Assembly: GCA_019752295.1 (NCBI GenBank) | Contig: JAIEMK010000050.1 | Location: 62,001 to 126,000, forward strand | Length of the DNA stretch: 64,000 nt | Source of the DNA: Chitinophagaceae bacterium | GTDB taxonomy: Bacteria > Bacteroidota > Bacteroidia > Chitinophagales > Chitinophagaceae | Direction of reading: 5' to 3' | Shown: positions 17,322 through 25,919 of the stretch, piece after piece | Position numbering within the stretch: position 1 is the first letter of the stretch | Layout of the letters: each line of letters starts with the position of its first letter | Notes under the pieces: generated by a model | Told to the model about the DNA's origin: nothing | Databases searched by the model: none | Seen by the model: only the letters and a program-made list of their open reading frames with translations | Program-made: the position numbers and the translations under genes

Positions 17322-18608
17322 ATGACTGAAGCTTTAATCATTTTAGGACTTATTTTATTCAATGGTCTTTTCTCCATGGCGGAGATCGCCCTTGTGTCGG
17401 CACGTAAAGCGCGTTTGGAGGCACAGGCATTGAAAGGAGATCCCGATGCAGCAAGAGCATTGGAATTGGCGAATCATCCCGATTCATTTTTATCAACTGT
17501 ACAAATAGGTATTACGCTAACCGGTATTTTAACCGGTATCTATTCCGGTACCAGCTTTAAAGCTCCCCTGCAATCATGGATTGCGAATATTGATTTACTT
17601 AAACCATATAGTGGCACAATTGCAACTACTATCATCTTAATAATCATTACCTACCTCTCACTTGTTTTAGGTGAACTGGTGCCAAAGCGTTTGGGCCTGA
17701 GTAGTCCCGAATCTATCGCCAAAAAAGTGGCGGGTCCCATGCGCATTATATCATGGATCACTTATCCCTTTGTGTGGTTATTAATGAGATCATCTAATTT
17801 ATTGGTTCGTTTGATGAATATTCAAACCAATGAAAATCAGGTTACCGAAGAAGAAATAAAAGCCATCATCAATGAAGGCACAGAGCATGGTGCAATTGAC
17901 GAAGCAGAACAAGAAATTATTGAACGCGTATTTCATTTAGGAGACAGAAATATCACTTCTTTAATGACACATCGAAGCGATATTGTTTGGATTGATAGCA
18001 CTAAAAATATTGCACAGATTAAACTCATTATGCAGGATATTGTACACTCTGTTTATCCTGTTTGCGATGGCGAAATTGATGATATCGTAGGGGTGGTATC
18101 AATCAAAGATTTTATCATTGCAAGTGATGAGATTTTTGTCAGGGATATTATGAAACCTGCAATGTATGTTCCTGAAAACAATACGGCATATCAGGTGCTC
18201 GAAAGATTCAAGCAAACTAAAATTCACCACTGTTTTATCGTGGATGAATATGGTACTGTATTGGGCATGATTACACTAAACGATATTCTCGAGGCAATTG
18301 TTGGCGACATTCCACAACACGAAGACGAAGCCTTCGAAATAGTAGAACGTGAAGATGGTAGCTACTTGGTAGATGCACAAATTCCTTTTTACGATTTCCT
18401 TAGCCATTTTGATAAAACTGAATGGATGAAAGAAGGAGATCAGGATTTTGACACTCTCGCTGGATTTATTATACATGAATTGGAACGAATTCCACAAATA
18501 GGCGAGAAGCTGAGCTGGAAAATTTTTGGTTTTGAAGTGATCGATATGGATAATCACAGGATTGATAAAGTGTTGGTGACTACTGATGTGGAACCAAGGG
18601 AGAGATGA
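17322..18608 (+). CDS. CNNM/CorC-HlyC family membrane protein ('hemolysin' family)
   Basis: This 428-residue protein has the standard three-part layout. An N-terminal DUF21 (CNNM) transmembrane domain spans about residues 1-190 and contains FNGLFSMAEIALVSARKARLE and LGELVPKRLGL. A CBS-domain pair spans about 210-330 (DIVWIDS... and HHCFIVDEYGTVLGMITLNDILEAIVGDI). A C-terminal CorC/HlyC domain follows (FDTLAGFIIHELERIPQIGE). Family members take part in magnesium, cobalt or sodium transport; the name hemolysin is historical. It is the last gene of the methyltransferase-PAP2-GT39 run and is followed by a dispersed repeat. Confidence 0.92.
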   Translation: MTEALIILGLILFNGLFSMAEIALVSARKARLEAQALKGDPDAARALELANHPDSFLSTVQIGITLTGILTGIYSGTSFKAPLQSWIANIDLLKPYSGTIATTIILIIITYLSLVLGELVPKRLGLSSPESIAKKVAGPMRIISWITYPFVWLLMRSSNLLVRLMNIQTNENQVTEEEIKAIINEGTEHGAIDEAEQEIIERVFHLGDRNITSLMTHRSDIVWIDSTKNIAQIKLIMQDIVHSVYPVCDGEIDDIVGVVSIKDFIIASDEIFVRDIMKPAMYVPENNTAYQVLERFKQTKIHHCFIVDEYGTVLGMITLNDILEAIVGDIPQHEDEAFEIVEREDGSYLVDAQIPFYDFLSHFDKTEWMKEGDQDFDTLAGFIIHELERIPQIGEKLSWKIFGFEVIDMDNHRIDKVLVTTDVEPRER

Positions 18609-18612
18609 GGGA

Positions 18613-18822
18613 GTCAAAAGTCAAAAGTCAAAATTCAAAAGTCAAAATTGAAGAAGAATAAAAAATAAAAATAAAAGTAAAAATATTTCCCCTCCAAACC
18701 ACGGTTTGGAGGGGAAATTTACAAACTAACGTACTCTCTTACCCTTAACCAAATCTTCCTAAAATAAATCAGCGCAGATCCGTTTCATCAGCGTCATCCG
18801 CGTGCCATCAAAAACAACCTCT
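18613..18822. repeat. Composite palindromic dispersed repeat, deleted copy (B)
   Basis: It lies between the convergent stops of the CNNM-like and DUF6702 genes. It has the AAAAGTCAAAATTC array (18613-18655), one 26-bp palindrome at 18689-18714 (12-bp arms, centre AC), and the same tail as copy A: TCTTACCCTTAACC at 18737-18750 and the ATCnGCG array at 18768-18822. The palindrome arms match P2 of copy A, but its left flank (AAATATTT) matches the left flank of P1. The roughly 130 bp from P1 to P2 are missing. Confidence 0.83.
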
Positions 18823-18833
18823 TAGAAGCAAAT

Positions 18834-19322
18834 TTAAAATTCAAAGCTGGTGCTTGTTTTTGGAAAATCCAGTTTATAACTTTTTTCATTACCATTGGCC
18901 TTTACATGAAAAATATTACTCTGCAGGTTTTGGAAATCGTATAATAAATTACAATTAATATCCAGCTTTTTTAACTGTGTAATTTTTGGGATTTCAAAAT
19001 AAATCCAAACACTTTCCATTTGAATTTCATGACCTACATACTGCATCGTAACAGCCTGATTGTTGATCTTCAGTTGTAGTTTTTGATTAATATAATTACT
19101 GATTTGTTTTTCGAGCAGTTGTTTATCGGCAGGATGTGCAATATCTACTTTACTGCTACTGTATTTCTGTAAGGTTTGCTCCAGATCGGGCGTGAATATG
19201 CGAATGCTTACTTCAACCGTAGCTTCCTTGACATTCTGATTGATATCTACAACAGAAACATAAAAAGGATGGAAGATAGATATAATTGCCACCGAAAGCC
19301 ATTGAACCAGACTATTTACCAT
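18834..19322 (-). CDS. DUF6702-like exported protein
   Basis: This 162-residue protein starts with a hydrophobic segment (LVQWLSVAIISIF) and then HPFYVSVVDINQNVKEATVEVSIRIFTPDLEQTLQKY, which resembles the DUF6702 family of Bacteroidota. The rest is predicted beta-rich (VTMQYVGHEIQMESVWIYFEIP; NIFHVKANGNEKSYKLDF). If the leader is cleaved just before His, the mature protein would begin HPFYVSV, as in copper proteins with an N-terminal His. The cleavage site is not a textbook one (Ser-Ile-Phe), so this is only a possibility. It is divergent from the HupE/UreJ-like gene, 54 bp away. Confidence 0.72.
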   Translation of the reverse strand: MVNSLVQWLSVAIISIFHPFYVSVVDINQNVKEATVEVSIRIFTPDLEQTLQKYSSSKVDIAHPADKQLLEKQISNYINQKLQLKINNQAVTMQYVGHEIQMESVWIYFEIPKITQLKKLDINCNLLYDFQNLQSNIFHVKANGNEKSYKLDFPKTSTSFEF

Positions 19323-19376
19323 TCAACAAGTTTTTTTTTACGCTACAAATGTCATGATTAATTTGAAACTTCACTT

Positions 19377-20006
19377 ATGAATGATTTTAGACTTTATTTG
19401 GAAACCGGGTTTCAGCACATTGCAAATTGGAGGGGGAATACCCCGATACTGCAGCAGCTTGCCAGTATCCCTACGAGCGACCATATTCTTTTTCTTCTGG
19501 CTCTTACCATACGTTATCAGTTTGCAGACTGGAAAAAAATTCTGGTTCTCATTACTGCATTTACAATTGGTCATAGCATTACACTGGCATTAAGCGTATT
19601 AAATATTGTTGCCTATTCGGTAAATTGGATTGAATTTTTGATACCGGTAACAATTCTGATAACAGCCTTCAGTAATTTGTTCGTCAAGAAATTTGTATTC
19701 AAAACAAAATTTCCTCCTATCTATTTCATGGCTTTGTTTTTCGGATTGATTCATGGACTTGGGTTCAGTAGTTACCTAAAAAGCCTTCTTGGTAGGAATC
19801 AAAGTATTTTAACGCAATTACTGGCATTTAATATCGGACTTGAATTAGGGCAAATACTAATTGTTCTGATCATCTTAATTATATCTTTTGTTTTTGTAGC
19901 ACTAATAAAAGTAAACAGAAGGGAATACCTTTTATTTATTAGCGCTGCCGTTTTTGCATTGGCTTTGAATATGGCATTGGATAGAATTCACAGTATCACT
20001 TTTTAA
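19377..20006 (+). CDS. HupE/UreJ-like membrane protein
   Basis: This 209-residue protein has about six transmembrane segments. The signatures GHSITLALSVLNI and FFGLIHGLGFSSYL with NIGLELGQILIV are characteristic of the HupE/UreJ family, whose better-known members are linked to nickel delivery to hydrogenase or urease. The Bacteroidota branch has no established substrate. Conserved His (GHS, IHGLG) and Glu (ELGQ) in membrane segments could bind a metal. It is followed 11 bp later by an M1 metallopeptidase, probably in one transcript, and preceded by the divergent DUF6702 gene. No urease or hydrogenase genes are present. Confidence 0.82.
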   Translation: MNDFRLYLETGFQHIANWRGNTPILQQLASIPTSDHILFLLALTIRYQFADWKKILVLITAFTIGHSITLALSVLNIVAYSVNWIEFLIPVTILITAFSNLFVKKFVFKTKFPPIYFMALFFGLIHGLGFSSYLKSLLGRNQSILTQLLAFNIGLELGQILIVLIILIISFVFVALIKVNRREYLLFISAAVFALALNMALDRIHSITF

Positions 20007-20017
20007 ACTATACAGCT

Positions 20018-22435
20018 ATGAGAAAATTAGCCTTCATTGGATTGTTTTTATTGGGTGTTTGCAGTTTGCAAGCACAGAATATTATGAACAATCCAACCTC
20101 GAACCACGGAAATAAGTTCGAGCAATTGGGTACTATTCTACCCACACCAAATGAATACAGAACTGCAAGTGGCGCTCCGGGCCCCAAGTATTGGCAGCAA
20201 AGAGTTGACTACAATATTAAATGCGAACTCGACGAGCCAAACCTTACTTTAAAAGGAAGTGAAACAATTACTTATTACAACAACTCTCCCGATGTGTTAA
20301 CCTATTTATGGTTACAGCTCGATGAGAATGAACATAGTACTGTAAACAACGCAGGCTATCAGTTCAGTAATACGCTTGGTAAACAATTTTCTTCAACACA
20401 GGTGGATGGAATGATGGATGCAAGCAAAGACAATGGGTATGGTGATATTATCACTAAACTTACAGATGCGGCAGGAAAGAATTTGAAATTCCTGATCAAT
20501 AAAACCATGATGCGCGTTGATTTACCTGCTGCTTTAAAACCCGGACAAAAATTTGTTTTTAACCTCGATTGGCACTATAAAATTTCTAACAGAATGGTAA
20601 TGGGCGGTCGTGGAGGATATGAAATGTTCCCGGAAGACGGCAACGCTTTCTTTACAATGTCGCAATGGTATCCTCGCCTATGTGTGTACAGCGATTTTCA
20701 GGGATGGCAACACCATCAGTTTACTGGCCGCGGAGAATTTGCACTCACATTTGGTAATTTCAACGTTTCGATGACGGTACCAGCAGATCATACTGTATTA
20801 AGTACCGGAGAATGCCAGAACTACGCACAGGTTTTATCGGCTGCACAACTGGGCCGTTGGAATCAGGCTTTGAATGCTAAAGAACCCGTTGAGATCGTAA
20901 CACTCAATGAAGCAAAAAAAGCGGAACAACAAAAAAGTACTGCCAAAAAAACATGGACCTATAAAGCCGATAATGTTCGCGATTTTGCATGGACTAGTTC
21001 CCGTAAAATAATATGGGATGCAATGCCTGTATATGTTGAAGGCAAGAAAGTAATGTGCATGAGCGGCTATCCTAAAGAGGCTTATGGACTGTATCGTAAA
21101 TTTTCAACCAAAGTAGTTGCACATACTATTAAATCGTATTCTAAGTTTTCTATACCGTATCCTTATCCGGTAGCTCAAAGTATTGAAGCTTCAAGTGGTA
21201 TGGAATATCCGATGATATGCTTTAACAACGGACGCACAGAGAAAGATGGCTCTTATAGTGAAGCCACCAAGCATAGTATGCTGGGAGTAATTATTCATGA
21301 AGTAGGACACAATTTCTTCCCGATGATTGTAAACAGCGATGAGCGTCAGTGGAGTTGGATGGATGAAGGATTGAATTCATTTGTGGAATACCTCACCGAA
21401 GAATTATACGATAATAAATATCCTTCAAGGGGCAAGGGGGCGGCTTACCAGATAGCCGATTATATGCGCCTTCCTAAAGAACAGTTGGAACCTATTATGA
21501 CCAATAGCGAAAACATTGTTTTATTTGGACCGAATGCTTACACCAAACCAGCAACCGGATTGAACATTCTGCGCGAGACGATTATGGGTAGGGAATTGTT
21601 CGACTATAGTTTCAAAGAATATGCACGTCGTTGGGCTTTTAAGCACCCTACACCAGCCGATCTGTTCAGAACCATGGAAGATGCCAGTGCAGAAGATCTT
21701 GACTGGTTTTGGAGGGGATGGTTTTATGGTATTGAGCCTTGTGATATCTCAATCGATACCGTAAAACAGGCTGTGTTTGATCCGAATATGGTAGCACAAG
21801 CTGGTATGCAGTCTGGAAGAGGTGGAGCTCCTCAATCCGTATCTTCAGATGGCAAAGTGTCTTTAGCCAAACCCATGATTACTCCTGATGACCTTTCAAA
21901 ACAACGTAACAGAGAAGATAAACGTATTATTTTCTTAACAGATGCTGATACTACTTTAAGAGATTTCTATTGGCGTTACGTGAGGGGCATTGAGCCATAT
22001 GATACTACAAGGTATAAACTTGGTCCAGCAAACAATTCTCCAGATCCTTTAGACGATGCAGCTAAAGCTAAGTATGCCAACGTGAATTTGTATGAAATTA
22101 CTTTCCTGAATAAAGGTGGTTTGGTAATGCCCATCATCGTTGAATTTAGTTTTGAAGATGGTACCAAACAGATAGAAAGAATTCCTGCACAAGTTTGGCG
22201 CTTAAATGAAAATAAAGTAACCAAAGTTTTTCTGACCAATAAAAAAGCTACCGGCATTAAATTAGATCCAATGCGCGAAACCGCCGATATTGATGAGAGC
22301 AATAATGTTTGGCCCAAACTTGCCAATACAGAGCCTAGCAAATTTGCCATCTTTAAGGCAAAAACCGGAGCAAGTAGAGGACAGAGTACAGGCATCAATC
22401 CAATGCAAAAAGCAATGGAGAAAAAAGCCCAGTAA
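20018..22435 (+). CDS. M1 family metallopeptidase, exported
   Basis: This 805-residue zinc aminopeptidase-like protein has a signal peptide (MRKLAFIGLFLLGVCSLQAQ). The zinc site is complete: HEVGH at 427-431 and the third ligand E450 in WMDEGLNSF, with the expected 18-residue gap. The substrate-binding GMEY segment, in the place of the usual GAMEN, is at about 394-397. An N-terminal beta domain precedes the catalytic domain. The C-terminal part carries a Gly/Pro-rich linker and a further beta-rich region. It probably trims peptides in the periplasm or at the cell surface. A hairpin terminator follows. Confidence 0.93.
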   Translation: MRKLAFIGLFLLGVCSLQAQNIMNNPTSNHGNKFEQLGTILPTPNEYRTASGAPGPKYWQQRVDYNIKCELDEPNLTLKGSETITYYNNSPDVLTYLWLQLDENEHSTVNNAGYQFSNTLGKQFSSTQVDGMMDASKDNGYGDIITKLTDAAGKNLKFLINKTMMRVDLPAALKPGQKFVFNLDWHYKISNRMVMGGRGGYEMFPEDGNAFFTMSQWYPRLCVYSDFQGWQHHQFTGRGEFALTFGNFNVSMTVPADHTVLSTGECQNYAQVLSAAQLGRWNQALNAKEPVEIVTLNEAKKAEQQKSTAKKTWTYKADNVRDFAWTSSRKIIWDAMPVYVEGKKVMCMSGYPKEAYGLYRKFSTKVVAHTIKSYSKFSIPYPYPVAQSIEASSGMEYPMICFNNGRTEKDGSYSEATKHSMLGVIIHEVGHNFFPMIVNSDERQWSWMDEGLNSFVEYLTEELYDNKYPSRGKGAAYQIADYMRLPKEQLEPIMTNSENIVLFGPNAYTKPATGLNILRETIMGRELFDYSFKEYARRWAFKHPTPADLFRTMEDASAEDLDWFWRGWFYGIEPCDISIDTVKQAVFDPNMVAQAGMQSGRGGAPQSVSSDGKVSLAKPMITPDDLSKQRNREDKRIIFLTDADTTLRDFYWRYVRGIEPYDTTRYKLGPANNSPDPLDDAAKAKYANVNLYEITFLNKGGLVMPIIVEFSFEDGTKQIERIPAQVWRLNENKVTKVFLTNKKATGIKLDPMRETADIDESNNVWPKLANTEPSKFAIFKAKTGASRGQSTGINPMQKAMEKKAQ

Positions 22436-22467
22436 AAAGATTACTATAAATTTTCTGTTGAATATTG

Positions 22468-22505
22468 AAGTCACTTGATTAATTTCAGGTGACTTTAATT
22501 TTTAT
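22468..22505 (+). terminator. Rho-independent terminator after the M1 peptidase gene
   Basis: An 11-bp stem (22468-22478 with 22485-22495, one G-U pair, 6-nt loop) is followed by TAATTTTTAT. The esterase ATG at 22509 follows directly, so its transcription may start at or before the hairpin or read through it. Confidence 0.75.
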
Positions 22506-22508
22506 AGT

Positions 22509-23318
22509 ATGCAAAGGATTTTATTGTTTCTTTTAGTTTTAGTTGCCAGTAGTTCAAAACTTTTTGCGGCAGTAGATACTGTTACGATCTATAGTAATAG
22601 TTTGCATAAAAACGTAAAATTCGTGGTTGTACAACCCCAAAACGAGAGTAAAGCTTTACCAACAGTATATCTCTTAAACGGGTATGGCGGAAATTATGCA
22701 CAGTGGCCAAAATTTATTCCCGACCTGCAACAAAAAGCAGACGCGCTGGGGATGATATTTGTTTGCCCTGATGGAGCAAATAGTTGGTATTTCGATAGCC
22801 CGATCGATTCAAGCTTCCGTTATGAATCGTATATCATTAAAGACCTGGTACCCTATGTTGATCAACACTATAAAACCATTGCTCAAAAATCGGGGAGGGC
22901 CATCACAGGTTTGAGTATGGGTGGTCATGGCGGATTGTATTTATCAGTTCGTCATACCGATATTTTCGGAGCAGGTGGAAGTACAAGCGGCGGTGTTGAT
23001 TTTCGCCCATTTCCAAATAACTGGGAGATCAAAAAAGCATTGGGAGATTATGAAACCAATACAGCTATTTGGGATGATCACACAGTAGTTAAAGCAGTTG
23101 AAAGCCTGAAAAATAATGAGCTCAAAATTATTTTTGATTGTGGCTTGGGCGATTTCTTTTTAAAAGTAAATAGAAGCCTTCACGAAAAATTAATGGTTCT
23201 TAAAATCGATCATGATTATATCGAAAGACCCGGGGAACATAATCAGCCTTACTGGAAAAACAGTATCGATTATCAATTATTATTTTTCAAAAAATATTTC
23301 GACAGTACTGCAAAATAA
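22509..23318 (+). CDS. Secreted esterase, esterase D/mycolyltransferase-like alpha/beta hydrolase
   Basis: This 269-residue protein has a signal peptide (MQRILLFLLVLVASSSKLFA). The nucleophile elbow is GLSMGGHGG with S136. Candidate acid and base are D212 region (FDCGLGDFF) and the His in RPGEHNQPYW near residue 250. The PTVYLLNGYGGNYAQW segment near 50-66 forms the oxyanion region. The family includes S-formylglutathione hydrolase, feruloyl and acetyl xylan esterases and mycolyltransferases; the signal peptide favours an extracytoplasmic carbohydrate- or lipid-ester hydrolase. Substrate unknown. Confidence 0.85.
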   Translation: MQRILLFLLVLVASSSKLFAAVDTVTIYSNSLHKNVKFVVVQPQNESKALPTVYLLNGYGGNYAQWPKFIPDLQQKADALGMIFVCPDGANSWYFDSPIDSSFRYESYIIKDLVPYVDQHYKTIAQKSGRAITGLSMGGHGGLYLSVRHTDIFGAGGSTSGGVDFRPFPNNWEIKKALGDYETNTAIWDDHTVVKAVESLKNNELKIIFDCGLGDFFLKVNRSLHEKLMVLKIDHDYIERPGEHNQPYWKNSIDYQLLFFKKYFDSTAK

Positions 23319-23346
23319 AAAGCAACTCGAAATTGAGTCGCTTTTA
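23317..23346. terminator. Bidirectional hairpin terminator between the esterase and cytochrome-like genes
   Basis: AAAAAGC and GCTTTT flank ACTC / GAGT with one A/C mismatch and a 6-nt loop. Both sides are A/T-rich, so it can serve the converging transcripts. It overlaps the end of the esterase gene. Confidence 0.65.
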
Positions 23347-23378
23347 TGAGAATGCAAGCCGATAGCAAGCGATTGCCC

Positions 23379-23987
23379 CTAATCACTGTATCTGCCACCT
23401 GCATTAACCCAATCGGTTATTATCTTCATGTCGGCTGCGCTTAATTTTCCACCCTGAGGCATAAAAGATGGAGTGCCGTCAACAGTTCTGGTTTTTATTT
23501 TGTCCTTATTTGAAATAACGATACAGTCGTTAGTCCAGTCTTTTCCTGCTGCTGCACCAGCGCCTGAATGACAACTAATGCAATTCGTATTAAGTAAATT
23601 TCTAACTGCCGCAAAGAAAGGCCCTGATGCGGCTTTTGAAACAGTAACTTTTGCCGACTGAACGCATCCGCCTGCATCTTTTACAGATACCGTATGATCT
23701 CCAACAGTAGCATTACTAAAATCGCTTGAAACCTGGAATACACCCCCATCAATACTATAAGTGAATCCGGTACTACCCGAAGCTGTTACGGAAACTTTTC
23801 CTCCACTACATGGATCTGCGGCAGTGGCTGAGCCTGATACAGTAACAGTTTTGCCTGCACATGGATCTGCAGCCGGGGGAGGAGTAGCGGGAGTGTCGCC
23901 GCCTTTACTACACGCATACAAAACAACAACGATGGTTAAGATACCGGCAGTTGAAGCCAGAAGAGATTTAAAACTTTTAGTTTTCAT
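23379..23987 (-). CDS. Cytochrome c-like lipoprotein with a SprB-type repeat
   Basis: This 202-residue protein has a lipoprotein signal ending VVLYAC (lipidated C26). A Ser/Gly/Cys-rich beta segment follows (about 42-118), including FTYSIDGGVFQVSSDFSNATVGDHTVSVKD, which resembles the SprB repeats of Bacteroidota surface proteins. The C-terminal domain has one haem-binding motif, CISCH (C136, C139, H140), and a likely axial methionine M176 in PSFMPQGG. The final LSAADMKIITDWVNAGG fits a mono-haem cytochrome c. It sits 14 bp after the beta-barrel gene and looks like the third gene of the ECF sigma operon. An extracytoplasmic electron-transfer role is inferred. Confidence 0.8.
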   Translation of the reverse strand: MKTKSFKSLLASTAGILTIVVVLYACSKGGDTPATPPPAADPCAGKTVTVSGSATAADPCSGGKVSVTASGSTGFTYSIDGGVFQVSSDFSNATVGDHTVSVKDAGGCVQSAKVTVSKAASGPFFAAVRNLLNTNCISCHSGAGAAAGKDWTNDCIVISNKDKIKTRTVDGTPSFMPQGGKLSAADMKIITDWVNAGGRYSD

Positions 23988-24001
23988 CGATTTAAAATTG
24001 G

Positions 24002-25243
24002 TTACTGATGAAAACGAGATGATTGCTTTTTAGGTTGCCTGTATTGTACAGAAAAATTTACACCATAACTGCTTAACTGAATATTTCCAAGTCCTACACC
24101 TCCTAGCGGAATTTTTGCATAAGGCTCAATAATGCTTGTTAGTTTTTTTGAAATTGGTTTTTCTATCCCCGCAGAAATATGTACCAGCGCAAATAAGTGC
24201 TGATCTGTAGAACTATAATCTACCGTTTTTTTATAGGTTTGACTGTTTACATAATATTCATAAGTGTAGTTCTCTCTTTTCATAAAGTACGACGATGATC
24301 CCAGACTAATAAATGCATTCGTTTTTCCATCGCCGGTAAAATGGTAAGTTCCTATAATCGGCACTTCCCACATTTTACAAAAACCATCAACAGTTTCTAA
24401 TTTAAAATAACTAATCCAGCTTCCTTTCGGAGGATGAAAATCAGCACCATTCATTTTATAATTCTTTTTGGTGTACACGGCCCCGGATTGTAACGACCAG
24501 TGTTTATTAAACCGGTATCCGATTGTTCCGCCGATATTGTATCCCGCCGATGAACCATAATGATACTTAACAGTACTTACATCCACCCCGGCAGTAAGGC
24601 CAACAAAAAATCCTTTATGGGTATCTGTGATTTTAATTTTGCCCGATTTAGTTTCTTTAGAATTTGTTTCTGTAGCAGTAGTATTGTCGGTGGGTGTAGG
24701 GCTCTCTGACGCAACTGGTATTGATGTTGTAGCAGGCGGATCGTTCTTCGCAATAGCCTTGCTTTCTGTTGCAATTTCTTTTTGTAAAGGTTGTGTAAGC
24801 TCTTGAAATAGGGGAGCTGCTTTTGTTTCCTGCTTGTTTTGAGGGGTTACAAAATTTGGTTTGATATTTTTATTTTGCTGAATATTTTTATTAACAAGCT
24901 CCGCTTTTGCAGTTTGTTCAGTAAGCTTATTGTAAGGATTGATAATTTCTTTTTCTTTGACGATACTATTCTGAGCCGGCTTGATTGGGTTTGTTATAAC
25001 TGGGTTCGTGTTTTTAGAGTTTGAATTGGTTGATGGATTGGTCAACCAGAATATACCAATTGCAGCAGCAATTCCTAATGGAAGAAACCACCAGATAATT
25101 GCTCTTCTCTTTTTTTGCTGCGGTAATTCTTTATCTAATACACGCTGCATCTTGTCCCAGTTGGCTTTGCCCGGAGCTTCGTAAGCTTCGGAAGCCAGTC
25201 TGGTTATTTGATCCAGTTCGTTATCGTTATCGAAACTATGCAT
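24002..25243 (-). CDS. Inner-membrane-anchored protein with C-terminal outer-membrane beta-barrel domain
   Basis: This 413-residue protein has a short cytosolic N-terminus (DNDNELDQITRLASEAYEAPGKANWDKMQRVL) and one transmembrane helix at about residues 47-67 (AIIWWFLPLGIAAAIGIFWLT). A long Asn/Lys/Thr/Gln-rich linker (about 70-205) follows. The C-terminal 200 residues of alternating aromatic beta-strands (GFFVGLTAGVDVS, YNIGGTIGYRFNKHWSLQSG, FSVQYR) resemble outer-membrane porin-like barrels. Its start overlaps the ECF sigma gene stop by 8 bp, as for anti-sigma factors. It probably holds the sigma factor at the membrane and senses the envelope. There is no zinc-finger anti-sigma motif. Confidence 0.78.
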   Translation of the reverse strand: MHSFDNDNELDQITRLASEAYEAPGKANWDKMQRVLDKELPQQKKRRAIIWWFLPLGIAAAIGIFWLTNPSTNSNSKNTNPVITNPIKPAQNSIVKEKEIINPYNKLTEQTAKAELVNKNIQQNKNIKPNFVTPQNKQETKAAPLFQELTQPLQKEIATESKAIAKNDPPATTSIPVASESPTPTDNTTATETNSKETKSGKIKITDTHKGFFVGLTAGVDVSTVKYHYGSSAGYNIGGTIGYRFNKHWSLQSGAVYTKKNYKMNGADFHPPKGSWISYFKLETVDGFCKMWEVPIIGTYHFTGDGKTNAFISLGSSSYFMKRENYTYEYYVNSQTYKKTVDYSSTDQHLFALVHISAGIEKPISKKLTSIIEPYAKIPLGGVGLGNIQLSSYGVNFSVQYRQPKKQSSRFHQ

Positions 25244-25856
25244 ACTGTTTATACTCTTTTTTTTCTTTGATTAGTTTACGAAGATTCTGCCTGGCTTTCG
25301 ACAGGTTGGATTTAGAAGCACCGATGCTGATTTTTAATTGGTTGGCTATTTCTTCATGACTAAAACCTTCTATCACAAATAAATTAAAAACGGTTCTGTA
25401 TACCGGTGATAATAATCTTACGGATTCGATGATTTCCTGATACGCAATCTTATCCAAACCGCTTTCCTGCGTTTCGCTGGCGGTTTCTTTTTCAGGTGCT
25501 ACATCGTAGCTTATCAATTTAAGATGTGTCTTCCTCAAATGATCGATACAAGTGTTTACTATAATTCGCTTGAACCACGCTTTTAATAAAGCTTCCAGAT
25601 CTGATTGCAAACTGAAATTAAATTGATCAAGATTTTTGAAAAGCTTTACAAAAGATTCGCTTACTAAATCCTCCGCATCTGACAGATCATTAATATATCT
25701 AAAGCTGATCTTCATGGCATAACCATACAGCCATTGGTACAACTCCCTTTGGCTATTCCGGTTGTTTTGACAACAACCTTTTATCAGGCTAGTTATTTCG
25801 GGCGGTTCCTGGGGCAATTTTCTAAAATAACTGGTATGTGACAGTTGGCTTTCCAA
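25236..25856 (-). CDS. ECF-type RNA polymerase sigma factor
   Basis: This 206-residue sigma-70 family member has region 2 at about 28-100 (AMKISFRYINDLSDAEDLVSESFVKLFKNL) and region 4 at about 140-195 (LSPVYRTVFNLFVIEGFSHEEIANQLKISIGASKSNLSKARQNLRKLI). The start codon appears to be TTG at 25854-25856: an in-frame stop lies a few codons upstream, no ATG is available before region 2, and a GGAGAAG ribosome-binding site lies 8 nt upstream. The downstream barrel protein overlaps it by 8 bp and is probably its regulator. Confidence 0.9.
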   Translation of the reverse strand: MESQLSHTSYFRKLPQEPPEITSLIKGCCQNNRNSQRELYQWLYGYAMKISFRYINDLSDAEDLVSESFVKLFKNLDQFNFSLQSDLEALLKAWFKRIIVNTCIDHLRKTHLKLISYDVAPEKETASETQESGLDKIAYQEIIESVRLLSPVYRTVFNLFVIEGFSHEEIANQLKISIGASKSNLSKARQNLRKLIKEKKEYKQYA

Positions 25857-25864
25857 TAATATGA

Positions 25865-25871
25865 CTTCTCC
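25865..25871 (-). promoter_or_regulatory. Ribosome-binding site of the ECF sigma gene (GGAGAAG)
   Basis: A purine-rich Shine-Dalgarno-like sequence 8 nt before the TTG. It is notable because strong Shine-Dalgarno sites are uncommon in this phylum, and it supports the non-ATG start. Confidence 0.55.
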
Positions 25872-25919
25872 GCAGTATTTACGTTACTTAACCATAAATA
25901 GTTGCTTCGACATTGGATT

